A DNA stretch of 34,148 bases, from NCBI GenBank assembly GCA_023417315.1, contig JAEZFW010000027.1:1-34148 (forward strand). Direction: 5' to 3'. The notes below the pieces were generated by a model, which ran no database searches, was not told the origin of the DNA, and was given only the letters and a program-made list of their open reading frames with translations. Made by a program: the position numbers and the translations under genes. Origin of the DNA: Pseudomonadota bacterium (GTDB lineage: Bacteria > Pseudomonadota > Gammaproteobacteria > Steroidobacterales > Steroidobacteraceae). Shown here one piece after another: positions 14,499 to 22,476 of the stretch. Position 1 is the first letter of the stretch. Every line of letters starts with the position of its first letter.

Positions 14499-17261
14499 AT
14501 GTTGAGCTCTCAGTCACACCGTTTGAGCCCCAGCTGGCTCGTCTTCTGCGCAGTTCTCGCGCACGCGATGCTTCCGTCCTCATTCGCACAGAACCTCACG
14601 CCAGATGTCGCGCACGCGTCGTTAGCACCGCGTGAGCGCGTCTCGATCAACGACGGCTGGCGATTTCATATTGGCGATCCCGAGGATGCGCCGGCCTACC
14701 TCATCTATGACGTGCGACCTGAGATCGCACAATCTGCGGACGGAAAAGTCGCTGACGCAAGACCCGAGGAAGCAGCGAAGGTTGCGGATTCGCGCGATGT
14801 TCTAAAGCCCTGGATTCTTCCGACTGGAAATCCGTTTCTTCCGGATCCCGCCAAGCATCACCGCCGACCGGACGGGAATCCTGGGAGCGACGTATCGTTC
14901 GTGCGCGCGAACTTCGAGGATAGCGGCTGGCGCTCGGTCACGCTGCCGCACGATTGGGCGGTGGAAGGTCCGTTCCTGACTGAAGGACCTTACGGCGGCA
15001 TGGGACGGCTCAAAACTTGGGGACCCGTGTGGTATCGCAAGAAGCTTGACCTCACCGCGAGCGATCGAGCGCGCTCTGTCTTTCTCGATATCGATGGCGC
15101 GATGTCGTATGCCATCGTTTGGTTCAACGGAAAGTTGCTCGGAGGATGGCTTTACGGCTACGCCTCGTGGCGGATCGATCTCACACCGCACATCGTGCCT
15201 GGCGAGAATCAAATCGCGATCCGCCTCGACAATCCGCCCGAGTCGGCGCGTTGGTATCCCGGCGCGGGCCTGTACCGCAATGTGTGGCTCACGAAAACAT
15301 ACCCGGTACACATCGGACACTGGGGGACATTCGTTCGTACTCCGACCGTCTCGAAGGCATCTGCCACCGTCGAACTGGATGTCGCGATCGACAATGACAG
15401 CGATCATGAAGCAGCTGTTGATGTCGCCACGGAGATCTACGCGTTAGACGAGCGAGGTCGCCGAACAGGACGTGCCGTCGCACGCATCGACAAAGCGAGC
15501 CCGCGCATTCCCGCGCACGGCAGCACCAAAGTTTCAGGCTCGGTCACCATCGCCAAGCCGCGCTTGTGGGGACCGCGCCCGCACCAAACACCGCATCGTT
15601 ATCTCGCGGTCACGACGCTTTCGCAAGACGGGAAGGCCATCGATCGCTACGAGACGCGCTTCGGTATCCGCTCGCTCGAGTACGACCCAAATCGCGGCGT
15701 GATCGTCAACGGCGAGCACATCCCGCTTCGAGGCGTGAACAATCATCACGATCTCGGCGCGCTCGGCGCAGCGTTCAACTATCGCGCGGCAGAGCGTCAG
15801 CTCGAGATCTTGCAAGAGATGGGGTCGAACGCGATTCGCATGGCACACAACCCGCCCGCGCCCGAACTGCTCGAGCTCACGGACCGAATGGGACTGCTCG
15901 TCATCGACGAGATCTTCGATTCGTGGGAGCGCAAGAAAACGCCGCTCGACTTTCACCTGATCTTCCCAGACTGGCACGAGCAAGACCTGCGCGCGTTCCT
16001 GCGCCGCGATCGCAATCATCCCTCGATCATCATGTGGAGCATCGGCAACGAGGTCGGCGAGCAATACACAGGCGAAGAAGGTGCCGCGATCGGGAGAAGG
16101 CTGCACACCATCGTGCGTGAAGAGGATCCGACGCGCCCCACGACGACTGGTATGAATTGGGCGAAGCCCGACATGCCGCTACCGGGCGTCGTCGACATCG
16201 TTGGGCTCAATTATCAAGGCGAAGGCATTCGCGATCGGCCGGAGTTCGAGGGCACCGATCGCATCCGCACGCCACCCATGTACAAGGCGTTCCGCGAAAA
16301 ATTTCCAGACAAGGTGATCTACAGCAGCGAAACCGCGTCTGCGTTCAGCAGCCGCGGAATCTATCTATTCCCTGTCTCGCCTGAAGCAAGCGCGCCGGTG
16401 CGCGATGGTCGCGGCGGCGATTCAACGATCCACCACGTAACTTCGTACGAGCTGCACGCGGTCGATTTCGGCTCGAGCGCAGACAGGGTGTTCGCCTCGC
16501 TCGATCGACATCCCTTCGTCGCCGGCGAGTTCGTGTGGACCGGCTGGGACTATCTCGGCGAGCCGACGCCGTACTACACCTCGCGCAGCTCGTACACAGG
16601 CATCATCGATCTCGCTGGGTTGAAAAAGGACCGCTTCTATCTCTATCAATCCCGTTGGCGCCCCGATCTGCGCTTCGCACATATCCTTCCGCATTGGACC
16701 TGGCCCGAGCGTCAGGGCCAAGTGACACCGATTCACGTGTTCTCTTCCGCAGATGAAGCCGAGCTCTTCATTAATGGTCAGTCGCAAGGTCGGCGCAAGA
16801 AAGGTGCGTTCGAGTATCGGTTTCGTTGGGACGACGTGAAGTACGAGCCAGGTGAAGTCAGAGTGGTGACGTACAAGAACGGCAAGACGTGGGCCACTTC
16901 CAGCGTAAAGACCGCGGGCCCCGCGGCGAAGCTCGAGCTCACGCCCGATCGCGCAAAGATCCGTGCCGACGGTCGCGATCTTTCGCTCGTGACACTGCGC
17001 ATCGCGGATAAGGATGGCGTCACCGCACCGCGCGCGACCGATCGAATCAAGTTCACGATCGAAGGGCCAGGGGAAATCGTTGCGACCGACAATGGCGATC
17101 CGACGAGCTTCGAATCCTTTCAGTCGCCCCAGCGCTCGGCATTCAGCTCATATGCCTTAGTCATCGTTCGCGGTACACCAGGCAAACCGGGGAAAATCAC
17201 GGTCCGCGCGCAATCAGGCTCATTGGAGGAAGCGACGGCGGTTTTGCAAAGCGTCCGCTAG
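14499..17261 (+). CDS. Exported GH2 beta-galactosidase-like enzyme
   Basis: This 920-residue protein has a signal peptide (1-30), the GH2 sugar-binding and immunoglobulin-like domains (about 45-395), the catalytic barrel (about 398-700) and two C-terminal domains resembling DUF4982 and the GH2 domain-5 module. Acid/base E518 lies in MWSIGNEVGE and nucleophile E611 in YSSETASAFSSRG. Compared with compact GH2 enzymes, residues about 60-135 form an insertion between INDGWRFHIGD and the conserved NFEDSGWRSVTLPHDW stretch. Substrate is most likely a beta-galactoside, but beta-glucuronidase or mannosidase relatives are close. AGGAGG lies only two bases before ATG 14499 but five before TTG 14502, so the true start may be the TTG. 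GCTAGACT upstream could be its -10 box. Confidence 0.9.
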   Translation: MLSSQSHRLSPSWLVFCAVLAHAMLPSSFAQNLTPDVAHASLAPRERVSINDGWRFHIGDPEDAPAYLIYDVRPEIAQSADGKVADARPEEAAKVADSRDVLKPWILPTGNPFLPDPAKHHRRPDGNPGSDVSFVRANFEDSGWRSVTLPHDWAVEGPFLTEGPYGGMGRLKTWGPVWYRKKLDLTASDRARSVFLDIDGAMSYAIVWFNGKLLGGWLYGYASWRIDLTPHIVPGENQIAIRLDNPPESARWYPGAGLYRNVWLTKTYPVHIGHWGTFVRTPTVSKASATVELDVAIDNDSDHEAAVDVATEIYALDERGRRTGRAVARIDKASPRIPAHGSTKVSGSVTIAKPRLWGPRPHQTPHRYLAVTTLSQDGKAIDRYETRFGIRSLEYDPNRGVIVNGEHIPLRGVNNHHDLGALGAAFNYRAAERQLEILQEMGSNAIRMAHNPPAPELLELTDRMGLLVIDEIFDSWERKKTPLDFHLIFPDWHEQDLRAFLRRDRNHPSIIMWSIGNEVGEQYTGEEGAAIGRRLHTIVREEDPTRPTTTGMNWAKPDMPLPGVVDIVGLNYQGEGIRDRPEFEGTDRIRTPPMYKAFREKFPDKVIYSSETASAFSSRGIYLFPVSPEASAPVRDGRGGDSTIHHVTSYELHAVDFGSSADRVFASLDRHPFVAGEFVWTGWDYLGEPTPYYTSRSSYTGIIDLAGLKKDRFYLYQSRWRPDLRFAHILPHWTWPERQGQVTPIHVFSSADEAELFINGQSQGRRKKGAFEYRFRWDDVKYEPGEVRVVTYKNGKTWATSSVKTAGPAAKLELTPDRAKIRADGRDLSLVTLRIADKDGVTAPRATDRIKFTIEGPGEIVATDNGDPTSFESFQSPQRSAFSSYALVIVRGTPGKPGKITVRAQSGSLEEATAVLQSVR

Positions 17262-17283
17262 TTAAGGTATGCATCCTTTCTGG

Positions 17284-17323
17284 CTCGCCGGAGGCCTCCT
17301 CGCCGTGAGGCCCCCCCGGCGAG
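17284..17323 (+). terminator. Hairpin after the GH2 gene
   Basis: CTCGCCGG (17284-17291) pairs with CCGGCGAG (17316-17323), and the inner bases AGGCCTC and GAGGCC add further pairing. It starts 22 bases past the GH2 stop codon. There is no T tract, so it may be only a transcript-stabilising stem. Confidence 0.5.
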
Positions 17324-17433
17324 GGACGCAGCCCTCCCCGCAGACGAAGACAGGCCTCATTTGGCGATGTCGGATCGGCGCGATCTGGTTCGTCCTTGAA
17401 GCAGACGTTTCGTTCTAACGAAGGAGAGTAACC

Positions 17434-17805
17434 ATGCCTTACATCGATGGCTTCGTAATCCCGGTGCCGACGGCGAACAAGGACAAGTTTATCGAGCACG
17501 CCAACAAAGGCGACAGCTACTTCATGGATTTGGGTGCCACTCGCATTCTCGAATGCTGGGGCGATGACGTTCCGAACGGGCAAGTCACAGACTTCCGGCG
17601 TGCAGTGCAGGCCAAGGATGACGAAACCGTCGTCTTCTCGTGGGTCGAGTGGCCCGATAAGGCTACACGCGATGCTGCCATGGCGAAGATGATGGATCCG
17701 GCGAACACGGATCCGCGCATGAACCCGGAGAAGAATCCGATGCCGTTCGACGGCAAGCGCCTGATCTTCGGCGGCTTCGCGCCGGTGGTGACGCTCGGGA
17801 AGTAG
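17434..17805 (+). CDS. DUF1428 family protein
   Basis: This 123-residue protein begins MPYIDGFVIPVPTANKDKF and carries GATRILECWGDDVPNG and FSWVEWPDKATRDAAM, the hallmarks of DUF1428, a small cytoplasmic alpha/beta family with a ferredoxin-like dimeric fold (E. coli YbaA type). Function is unknown. AAGGAG stands seven bases before the ATG, itself preceded by TTCGTTCTAACGAA, a small hairpin close to the ribosome site. It is followed by a strong convergent terminator. DUF1428 genes are often found near SRPBCC and ArsR genes, as here, though on the opposite strand. Confidence 0.92.
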   Translation: MPYIDGFVIPVPTANKDKFIEHANKGDSYFMDLGATRILECWGDDVPNGQVTDFRRAVQAKDDETVVFSWVEWPDKATRDAAMAKMMDPANTDPRMNPEKNPMPFDGKRLIFGGFAPVVTLGK

Positions 17806-17822
17806 TCGAGCTTCGGCGATCG

Positions 17823-17848
17823 ACTGTCCCCGCGAACGCGGGGACAGT
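17823..17848. terminator. Bidirectional terminator-like hairpin
   Basis: ACTGTCCCCGCG and CGCGGGGACAGT form a perfect 12-bp stem with a two-base AA loop, followed by TTCTTCGG. It lies in the 55-base gap between the convergent DUF1428 and SRPBCC genes and probably terminates both. Confidence 0.8.
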
Positions 17849-17860
17849 TCTTCGGTTACG

Positions 17861-18364
17861 TCACTCTGCCATCGTCTTCCCGGTCTCGAGCAAGCTCTTG
17901 AGATCGCTCAAGATGAGAGTCCATCCACCACCACCCTGCTCGTCGTACTTGCTCTTGATCGCCGCCGCCATCATCGGCGCGTTCTGGAGCTCGTCGTGAA
18001 TGACGGTCAGTCGCGTGAAGCCGGAATTGCTCGGCTCGATCTCCCAAGTGACGCGCGTGTAACCCTCGGCCTGATTTTGAGGAGTAAACAGCCAGCGATA
18101 TGTCTGGACCAATCGGCGATAAGGCACGCATTCGATGATCTCGCCATCGATCATCGTCTCCGGAAGACCCATCGCCTGCATCTCCGCTGATGGGTGCGCG
18201 GAGAACCGGCCGCCCGGGCGCAGGTCGAATTTCATCGGTGCTCGATAGCCATACTTGGCATTCCACTCCGGATCGGTAATGGCTTCCCAGATCCGCTCGG
18301 CAGAAGATCTGATGTAGATCTCGAACACCTGGGTCGTCAGGCCCTCTTGCGCTTCGGTCGGCAT
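17861..18364 (-). CDS. SRPBCC (AHSA1-like) protein paired with ArsR regulator
   Basis: This 167-residue cytoplasmic protein has an AHSA1-type SRPBCC fold: VFEIYIRSSAERIWEAITDP at the start, FDLRPGGRFSAHPS in the middle, and GGGGWTLILSDLKSLLETG forming the final helix. ATG 18364 with GGAGG seven bases upstream is preferred over a longer frame from 18436. It overlaps the end of the ArsR-type gene by 28 bases, making a two-gene operon. ArsR plus SRPBCC operons are very common in bacteria; the SRPBCC member is thought to bind a hydrophobic ligand, but its role is mostly unproven. It differs in sequence from the AHSA1 protein at 10534. Confidence 0.92.
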   Translation of the reverse strand: MPTEAQEGLTTQVFEIYIRSSAERIWEAITDPEWNAKYGYRAPMKFDLRPGGRFSAHPSAEMQAMGLPETMIDGEIIECVPYRRLVQTYRWLFTPQNQAEGYTRVTWEIEPSNSGFTRLTVIHDELQNAPMMAAAIKSKYDEQGGGGWTLILSDLKSLLETGKTMAE

Positions 18365-18681
18365 TTCTTTCCCTCCAAGTCGGCTTTCAAATCGAGCAGC
18401 GCGCAGACGTGGTGCTCGGCATATTTGCGTGTCCAACGATCATGGATGAGTCGAATGGGCACCGGGTTCAAGAAGTGCAGCTTCTCGCGGCCGGCCTTCC
18501 TCGTGACTACGAGACCCGCATGCTCGAGCACGCGCAGATGCTTCATCACGCCGAAGCGCGACATTTCCAGAGTCGACTCGAGCTCGGTCAACGTTTGCCC
18601 ATCGCGGGCGAACAGCAGGTCGAGAAGCTTGCGCCGGGTGACATCAGCGAGCGCTTTGAAAATCAGGTCGTCATCGAACAC
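18337..18681 (-). CDS. ArsR-family winged-helix repressor
   Basis: The protein has 114 residues from GTG 18681 (VFDDDLIFKALADVTRRKLLD). An earlier GTG at 18711 would add ten residues but lies inside a 20-bp palindrome that looks like the operator, so the shorter start is preferred; neither has a ribosome site. The winged helix reads TLTELESTLEMSRFGVMKHLRVLEHAGLV. The metal-binding CxC of ArsR/SmtB metal sensors is absent, so this is the non-metal class that accompanies SRPBCC genes. The C-terminus is basic (GKKCRPKRKRA). It probably represses its own operon through the upstream palindrome. Confidence 0.88.
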   Translation of the reverse strand: MFDDDLIFKALADVTRRKLLDLLFARDGQTLTELESTLEMSRFGVMKHLRVLEHAGLVVTRKAGREKLHFLNPVPIRLIHDRWTRKYAEHHVCALLDLKADLEGKKCRPKRKRA

Positions 18682-18693
18682 GATACGGACGAT

Positions 18694-18713
18694 ATGTGAC
18701 CATATGGTCACAT
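18694..18713. promoter_or_regulatory. Perfect 20-bp palindrome, probable ArsR operator
   Basis: ATGTGACCATATGGTCACAT is a perfect palindrome 12 bases upstream of the preferred ArsR start. I recall closely similar ACCATATGGT palindromes in front of other ArsR-SRPBCC operons. Binding would block transcription of both genes. Confidence 0.7.
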
Positions 18714-18783
18714 GTCAACGCGTAACCCCGCTGCTTCCGTAGCGTGAGTTGCGGCATGTAGGCCGCGCAGAACGGGAGGCGCC

Positions 18784-19161
18784 TTAGGCGGTCAGTCGCG
18801 GCATCACGAATTGGCGGCGAGCCATTGGACTGTGCAGCCGCGAAGGCTCATACCAGCGCATTAGAAAATCCGGCGCGAGAAGATCTGGATTGCTGCTGAC
18901 GAAACTCGCTGGATCCAAGCTGGGCGCCGCCTCGAGCCGTTCGGCGATGATGGATAGAAAGGCAATTGTCACCGTCATATTGAACTTGTGCGGTGCGCCT
19001 GCTGCTGCGGCCAGCGCTTTGATTCCGCGTACGTATCGATCCACCGCTTCCATGAAAGGCGCTGCCTGCAACAAAGCAACCGCTGCTTCGATGTGCGCAC
19101 GGTGATCGAACGTTCGCGGGTCGATGTCTCCACATTCGAAACGATGCAGCAGCTCGCTCAT
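18784..19161 (-). CDS. Conserved protein of unknown function
   Basis: This 125-residue, mostly helical protein opens MSELLHRFECGDIDPRTFDHRAHIEAA, read here in pieces: an FDHRAHIEAAVALL segment, then HKFNMTVTIAFLSIIAERLE and a C-terminal FLMRWYEPSRLHSPMARRQF. I recall similar unnamed proteins whose matching stretches read FxHRDHLRLAW and LxxHYSxxxLxSxxAR, but know no function. The conserved His, Asp and Arg residues would suit a ligand or metal site; that is speculation. There is no signal peptide or membrane helix. AAGGA lies six bases before the ATG, overlapping the stop of the small gene just upstream, from which it is separated by three bases, so the two form one operon. Confidence 0.78.
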   Translation of the reverse strand: MSELLHRFECGDIDPRTFDHRAHIEAAVALLQAAPFMEAVDRYVRGIKALAAAAGAPHKFNMTVTIAFLSIIAERLEAAPSLDPASFVSSNPDLLAPDFLMRWYEPSRLHSPMARRQFVMPRLTA

Positions 19162-19164
19162 AAC

Positions 19165-19416
19165 TCATCCTTCCGACTCGCGAAGATGATGGCTATCCGC
19201 GGCAGTCAGGGTATGGCCGTAGACGCTGCGAAGCTTCTTGATCTGCGCGAGAGTCTGCGGCGAGAAAGGCGCCTTACCCTCGAAAGAATGCAGCACGATG
19301 CCTTCGATGAGCTCGCCAAGACCGATATCGAGGTATGCGGCGAGGCCTTTGAGCACCTGCAGCGTCTGCTTCTCGATGCGGATGCCGGTCTGAACGCGTT
19401 TGATATCCTTGTACAT
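19165..19416 (-). CDS. Small ribbon-helix-helix-like protein
   Basis: The protein has 83 residues from ATG 19416; a TTG nine bases earlier is also in frame. MYKDIKRVQTGIRIEKQTLQ could be a beta strand and first helix of a ribbon-helix-helix fold, followed by GLAAYLDIGLGELIEGIVLH. The C-terminal part (PFSPQTLAQIKKLRSVYGHTLT) is a conserved extension I recall from unnamed actinobacterial and proteobacterial proteins. It is translated just ahead of the 125-residue unknown protein with a three-base gap. It could be a DNA-binding autoregulator like an antitoxin, or a partner protein. DNA binding is inferred from weak similarity only. Confidence 0.7.
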   Translation of the reverse strand: MYKDIKRVQTGIRIEKQTLQVLKGLAAYLDIGLGELIEGIVLHSFEGKAPFSPQTLAQIKKLRSVYGHTLTAADSHHLRESEG

Positions 19417-19486
19417 TGGTACCAAGCTACCACAGTCCCATCGTACGGTGCAAGCACGACCCCCGTGCGGCCTTGCAGACTCGCAG

Positions 19487-21049
19487 CTAGCTTGGATTGC
19501 GCGCTTGCGCCGCTATGTCGACGGCCGGCTGTGTCTGGCGCAGGAATCGTCTGCACACGATCGCGGCCGTCAGCGCCAGGGCGGAGCTGACGATCGCCGC
19601 TGCATGCATTCCGCTCGTGAATGCATGGCGCGCAGTCGATTGAAGGGTCGTCCGCGCATCGCCGTCGAGCGCATTCGCAATCTCGATCGCTGCCGCGAGG
19701 GTCTCGCGTGCGGCGTTCAGCGCCGCAGGCGATAGCTCTGCGACACCAAGACCGCTCATTTGCGCTCGGTAGATTGCGCCGACGATGCTCCCGAGCACGG
19801 CGACGCCAAGTGCTGCACCGAACTCGAAGCTTGTCTCCGATATCCCTGAAGCCGCCCCTGCTCGCTCGGGCGGCACGGCCGAGATGACCAGATCGGTCGT
19901 GAGCGCACCCATCGGGGCGAGTCCTGCGCAGAACAACATGAAGCCGCAAATGAGGATCCAAAGATCCCCGCTCGGCGTCACTTGCGTGAGCACGCCGTAG
20001 CCGACGGCGGTCAACAGAAAGCCGCACGTCAGGATCGCGCTTGGCGTATATCGGCGCACGATGACCGGCGCGAGCACGGAGCCCAAGACGAATACGATTC
20101 CGGTCGGCATGAGCCACAAGCCTGCTTCGAGAGAACCCATACCCAGCACCAATTGCAGGTACTGCGTGATGAATAGAAACGACCCGAACGCGGCGAATAC
20201 GCCGATGATGTTCACGCACAAGGCAGCAGAGAACATCGGGCGCTTAAAGAGGCGCAGGTCGATCATGGGATCCGCAAGCCGCCGCTGACGGCGAACGAAC
20301 AGCGTGCCGAGAACGAGACCTGCGCCGAGCGCAATGAACGCCGTTAGTGCCGGACCGTAAATCGCGATGTGCTTCATACCGAAGATCATCGCGAGGACGG
20401 TGGTCGTTGCGAGCACCGCGCTCGGTATATCGAGCCGAGCGGCATGGGGATCTCGATACTCAGGCAAGAACAGCGGCGCCAGGATGAGCAACAGCACCAT
20501 CATCGGCACAGCCACCAAGAACACCGATCCCCACCAGAAATACTCGAGCAGAACGCCGCCCACGATGGGCCCGACGACGCCACCGGCAGCGAAGCAGCCG
20601 ACCCAAGTTCCGATGGCCGTGGTGCGTTCGCGTGCGTCGAGGAACATGTTGCGGATCAGCGAGAGCGTGGATGGCGCGAGCGTCGCGGCTGCTATGCCGA
20701 GCACTCCTCGTGCAAAGATCAGCATCTCGGTGCTGTTCGCGAAAGCAGCCAGCACAGATGCGGCGCCGAAGGCGCAGGCGCCGATCATCAACAAGCGCCG
20801 GCGCCCGATGCGATCGCCGAGCGTTCCCATCGTGATGAGGAACCCGGCCAGCAGGAAACCATAGATGTCGACGATCCAGAGAAGCTCTGTCGAGCTCGGA
20901 TTCAAGTCGGCCGTGAGATGAGGAATCGCAAGATTGAGGACGTTCAAGTCCATCGAATAGAGCAGGCACGGGACCGCAATGACCGCGAGGCCGATCCATT
21001 CCTTTCGGGTAGCTTTTGGCGAAGCGACGGCGGGGGTAATCGTGGACAT
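19487..21049 (-). CDS. DHA2-type MFS multidrug exporter (SmvA/QacA-like)
   Basis: From ATG 21049 this is a 520-residue inner-membrane proton antiporter with about 14 hydrophobic segments. It shows YSMDLNVLNLAIPHL in helix 1, GTLGDRIGRRRLLMIG (motif A) and VGCFAAGGVVGPIVGGVLLE (motif C) typical of drug exporters. It most resembles SmvA/QacA-type exporters of cationic compounds. A GTG at 21097 would add 16 residues without a ribosome site. A long periplasmic loop lies near residues 435-475 (LGVAELSPAALNAARETL). No TetR regulator is adjacent; the RidA gene is divergent with 138 bases between the starts. Confidence 0.9.
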   Translation of the reverse strand: MSTITPAVASPKATRKEWIGLAVIAVPCLLYSMDLNVLNLAIPHLTADLNPSSTELLWIVDIYGFLLAGFLITMGTLGDRIGRRRLLMIGACAFGAASVLAAFANSTEMLIFARGVLGIAAATLAPSTLSLIRNMFLDARERTTAIGTWVGCFAAGGVVGPIVGGVLLEYFWWGSVFLVAVPMMVLLLILAPLFLPEYRDPHAARLDIPSAVLATTTVLAMIFGMKHIAIYGPALTAFIALGAGLVLGTLFVRRQRRLADPMIDLRLFKRPMFSAALCVNIIGVFAAFGSFLFITQYLQLVLGMGSLEAGLWLMPTGIVFVLGSVLAPVIVRRYTPSAILTCGFLLTAVGYGVLTQVTPSGDLWILICGFMLFCAGLAPMGALTTDLVISAVPPERAGAASGISETSFEFGAALGVAVLGSIVGAIYRAQMSGLGVAELSPAALNAARETLAAAIEIANALDGDARTTLQSTARHAFTSGMHAAAIVSSALALTAAIVCRRFLRQTQPAVDIAAQARNPS

Positions 21050-21187
21050 CTTGCGCAGATTGAACGGATGAGCCGGAAGTTTCGCACGTCTCAGCACGCG
21101 CTTGCGTGGCTAGCGTTTCGATGATTGCGCGCTTTGCGACCTGAGCGTTCGCTAAGATACCGGCCCCTCAAACTACAGGAGCTCGTC

Positions 21188-21535
21188 ATGATTCGACGTA
21201 TCGAGTCCGGCGCTCGGATGTCCCAAGCGGTCGTGGCCAATGGCTTTGTCTTCCTCGCAGGTCAGGTTGCGGATAACACCGACGTAGGCGTTCGACAACA
21301 GACGGAGCAAGTGCTGGCGAGCATCGATCGTCTACTCGCGGCTATAGGCAGCGACAAGAGCAAGATCGTGTCCGCGAATGTGTACTTGAGCGACATCGCC
21401 ACGTTCGCGGAGATGAATGCGGCGTGGGACAAGTGGGTCGCAGCCGATGCGAAGCCGGCGCGGGCGACTGTGGAAGCGAAGCTCGCCGCACCCGAGTACA
21501 AGGTCGAGATCCAAGTCGTGGCGCTCGCGGGTTGA
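21188..21535 (+). CDS. RidA-family protein
   Basis: This 115-residue RidA (YjgF/YER057c/UK114) protein reads MSQAVVANGFVFLAGQVADN, QTEQVLASIDRLLAAIGS and PARATVEAKLA. R92 matches the conserved arginine that binds the carboxylate of 2-aminoacrylate-type imines in true RidA. The C-terminus (YKVEIQVVALAG) fits the trimer core. Whether it deaminates enamines like RidA or belongs to a divergent subgroup is unclear; the usual CVEV-like core is replaced by TVEAKLA. The ATG has AGGAG six bases upstream, and GCTAAGAT at 21151-21158 is a possible -10 box. Confidence 0.92.
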   Translation: MIRRIESGARMSQAVVANGFVFLAGQVADNTDVGVRQQTEQVLASIDRLLAAIGSDKSKIVSANVYLSDIATFAEMNAAWDKWVAADAKPARATVEAKLAAPEYKVEIQVVALAG

Positions 21536-21540
21536 GACAC

Positions 21541-21820
21541 CCTCACCCGCCGCTCCGCTGGCGGCCTCTCCCAAAGGGAGAGGCGCGTGTTCACATCCCT
21601 TCTCACTCCAGGGAGAAGGTTAGGATGAGGGCTCCTCACCCGCCGCTTCGCTAACGGCCTCTCCCAAAAGGAGAGGCGCATCGTTACGTCCCTTCTCCCT
21701 CCAGGGAGAAGGTTAGGATGAGGGCTCCTGACCCGCCGCTGCTCTAACGGCCTCTCCCAAAAAGAGAGGCGCATCGTTACGTCCCTTCTCCCTCCAGGGA
21801 GAAAGGTTAGGATGAGGGCT
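21541..21820. repeat. Three tandem copies of a 93-bp palindromic repeat
   Basis: Units at 21541-21633, 21634-21726 and 21727-21820 each begin CCTxACCCGCCGCT and end GGTTAGGATGAGGGCT. They carry inner palindromes CCTCTCCC...GGGAGAGG and CCTTCTCxCTCCAGGGAGAAGG. Copies differ at roughly five to eight positions, so they are recent duplicates. They fill the 319-base gap between the convergent RidA and GNAT genes; I see no gene inside. This family differs in detail from the 40-bp array at 12816 but shares its ends. Confidence 0.85.
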
Positions 21821-21854
21821 CTTCGTCCACGCGATACCTCATCTCAGCACCGGG

Positions 21855-22319
21855 CTAGAGATGTTTACCAAGGTAACGCGTTCCGGAAATCGGATTCGGT
21901 CGGTAAGCCTCGATCTCTCGAAAGCCCAATTGATCGTACAAGCGCTGTGCTTCGATCATCGTTGGCAGCGTATCGAGCACAACTTCCGAGTACCCGATCG
22001 CCTTGGCTGCCTCGAGCACTCTATCCACTAGGATGCGACCCACTCCCGTGCCGCGCGCACTCGGACGCACATACAGACGCTTCATCTCCCCACGCGTATC
22101 ACTTACGCGTTGGAGCGCAACACAGCCAATTGGATCGCCGTCTAGAAAAGCAAGCAACAGGCAACCGGTTGGCGGCGCGTATGCGCCGGGAAGAGACGCG
22201 AGCTCCGCCTCGAATCCTTGGAAGCATAGATCGACATCGAGCGCTCGCTGATACTCGAGAAACAAAGTACGAGCGATTCCGACGTCCCGCTTGGTATCGA
22301 CCGCAGCGATTCGAAGCAT
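21855..22319 (-). CDS. GNAT-family N-acetyltransferase
   Basis: This 154-residue protein has the GNAT fold: MKRLYVRPSARGTGVGRILV is motif A with the acetyl-CoA-binding RGTGVG loop, followed by YSEVVLDTLPTMIEAQRLYDQLGF (read in pieces) as motif B. Such enzymes acetylate amines on small molecules, peptides or antibiotics; the substrate cannot be inferred. The ATG at 22319 is preferred over an in-frame TTG at 22340. The protein is cytoplasmic. It runs towards the triple repeat array and is divergent from the dehydrogenase gene, with 157 bases between the two starts. Confidence 0.9.
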   Translation of the reverse strand: MLRIAAVDTKRDVGIARTLFLEYQRALDVDLCFQGFEAELASLPGAYAPPTGCLLLAFLDGDPIGCVALQRVSDTRGEMKRLYVRPSARGTGVGRILVDRVLEAAKAIGYSEVVLDTLPTMIEAQRLYDQLGFREIEAYRPNPISGTRYLGKHL

Positions 22320-22476
22320 AAACGATGAGCCTGCCTTCAATTAACGCAAAGCATGGCGGTTGCATCGGCGCGCAACAAGGAACAGATCGAAGACTGGTGG
22401 CACAGCACAGCCAACCACCCACGCAGTGCTTCGCTGTAGACTCTTCGTTTCTGCAATCGAGCCGCGCGAGGGCCCC

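Noticed and set aside
19206..20219. 337-codon minus-strand frame
   Set aside because: It is out of frame within the MFS exporter gene and the small RHH-like gene, is Arg/His-rich and shows no domain; both overlapped genes are better supported.
20369..21124. 251-codon plus-strand frame
   Set aside because: Antisense to the MFS exporter; its His/Glu/Arg-rich translation is typical of an opposite-strand shadow.
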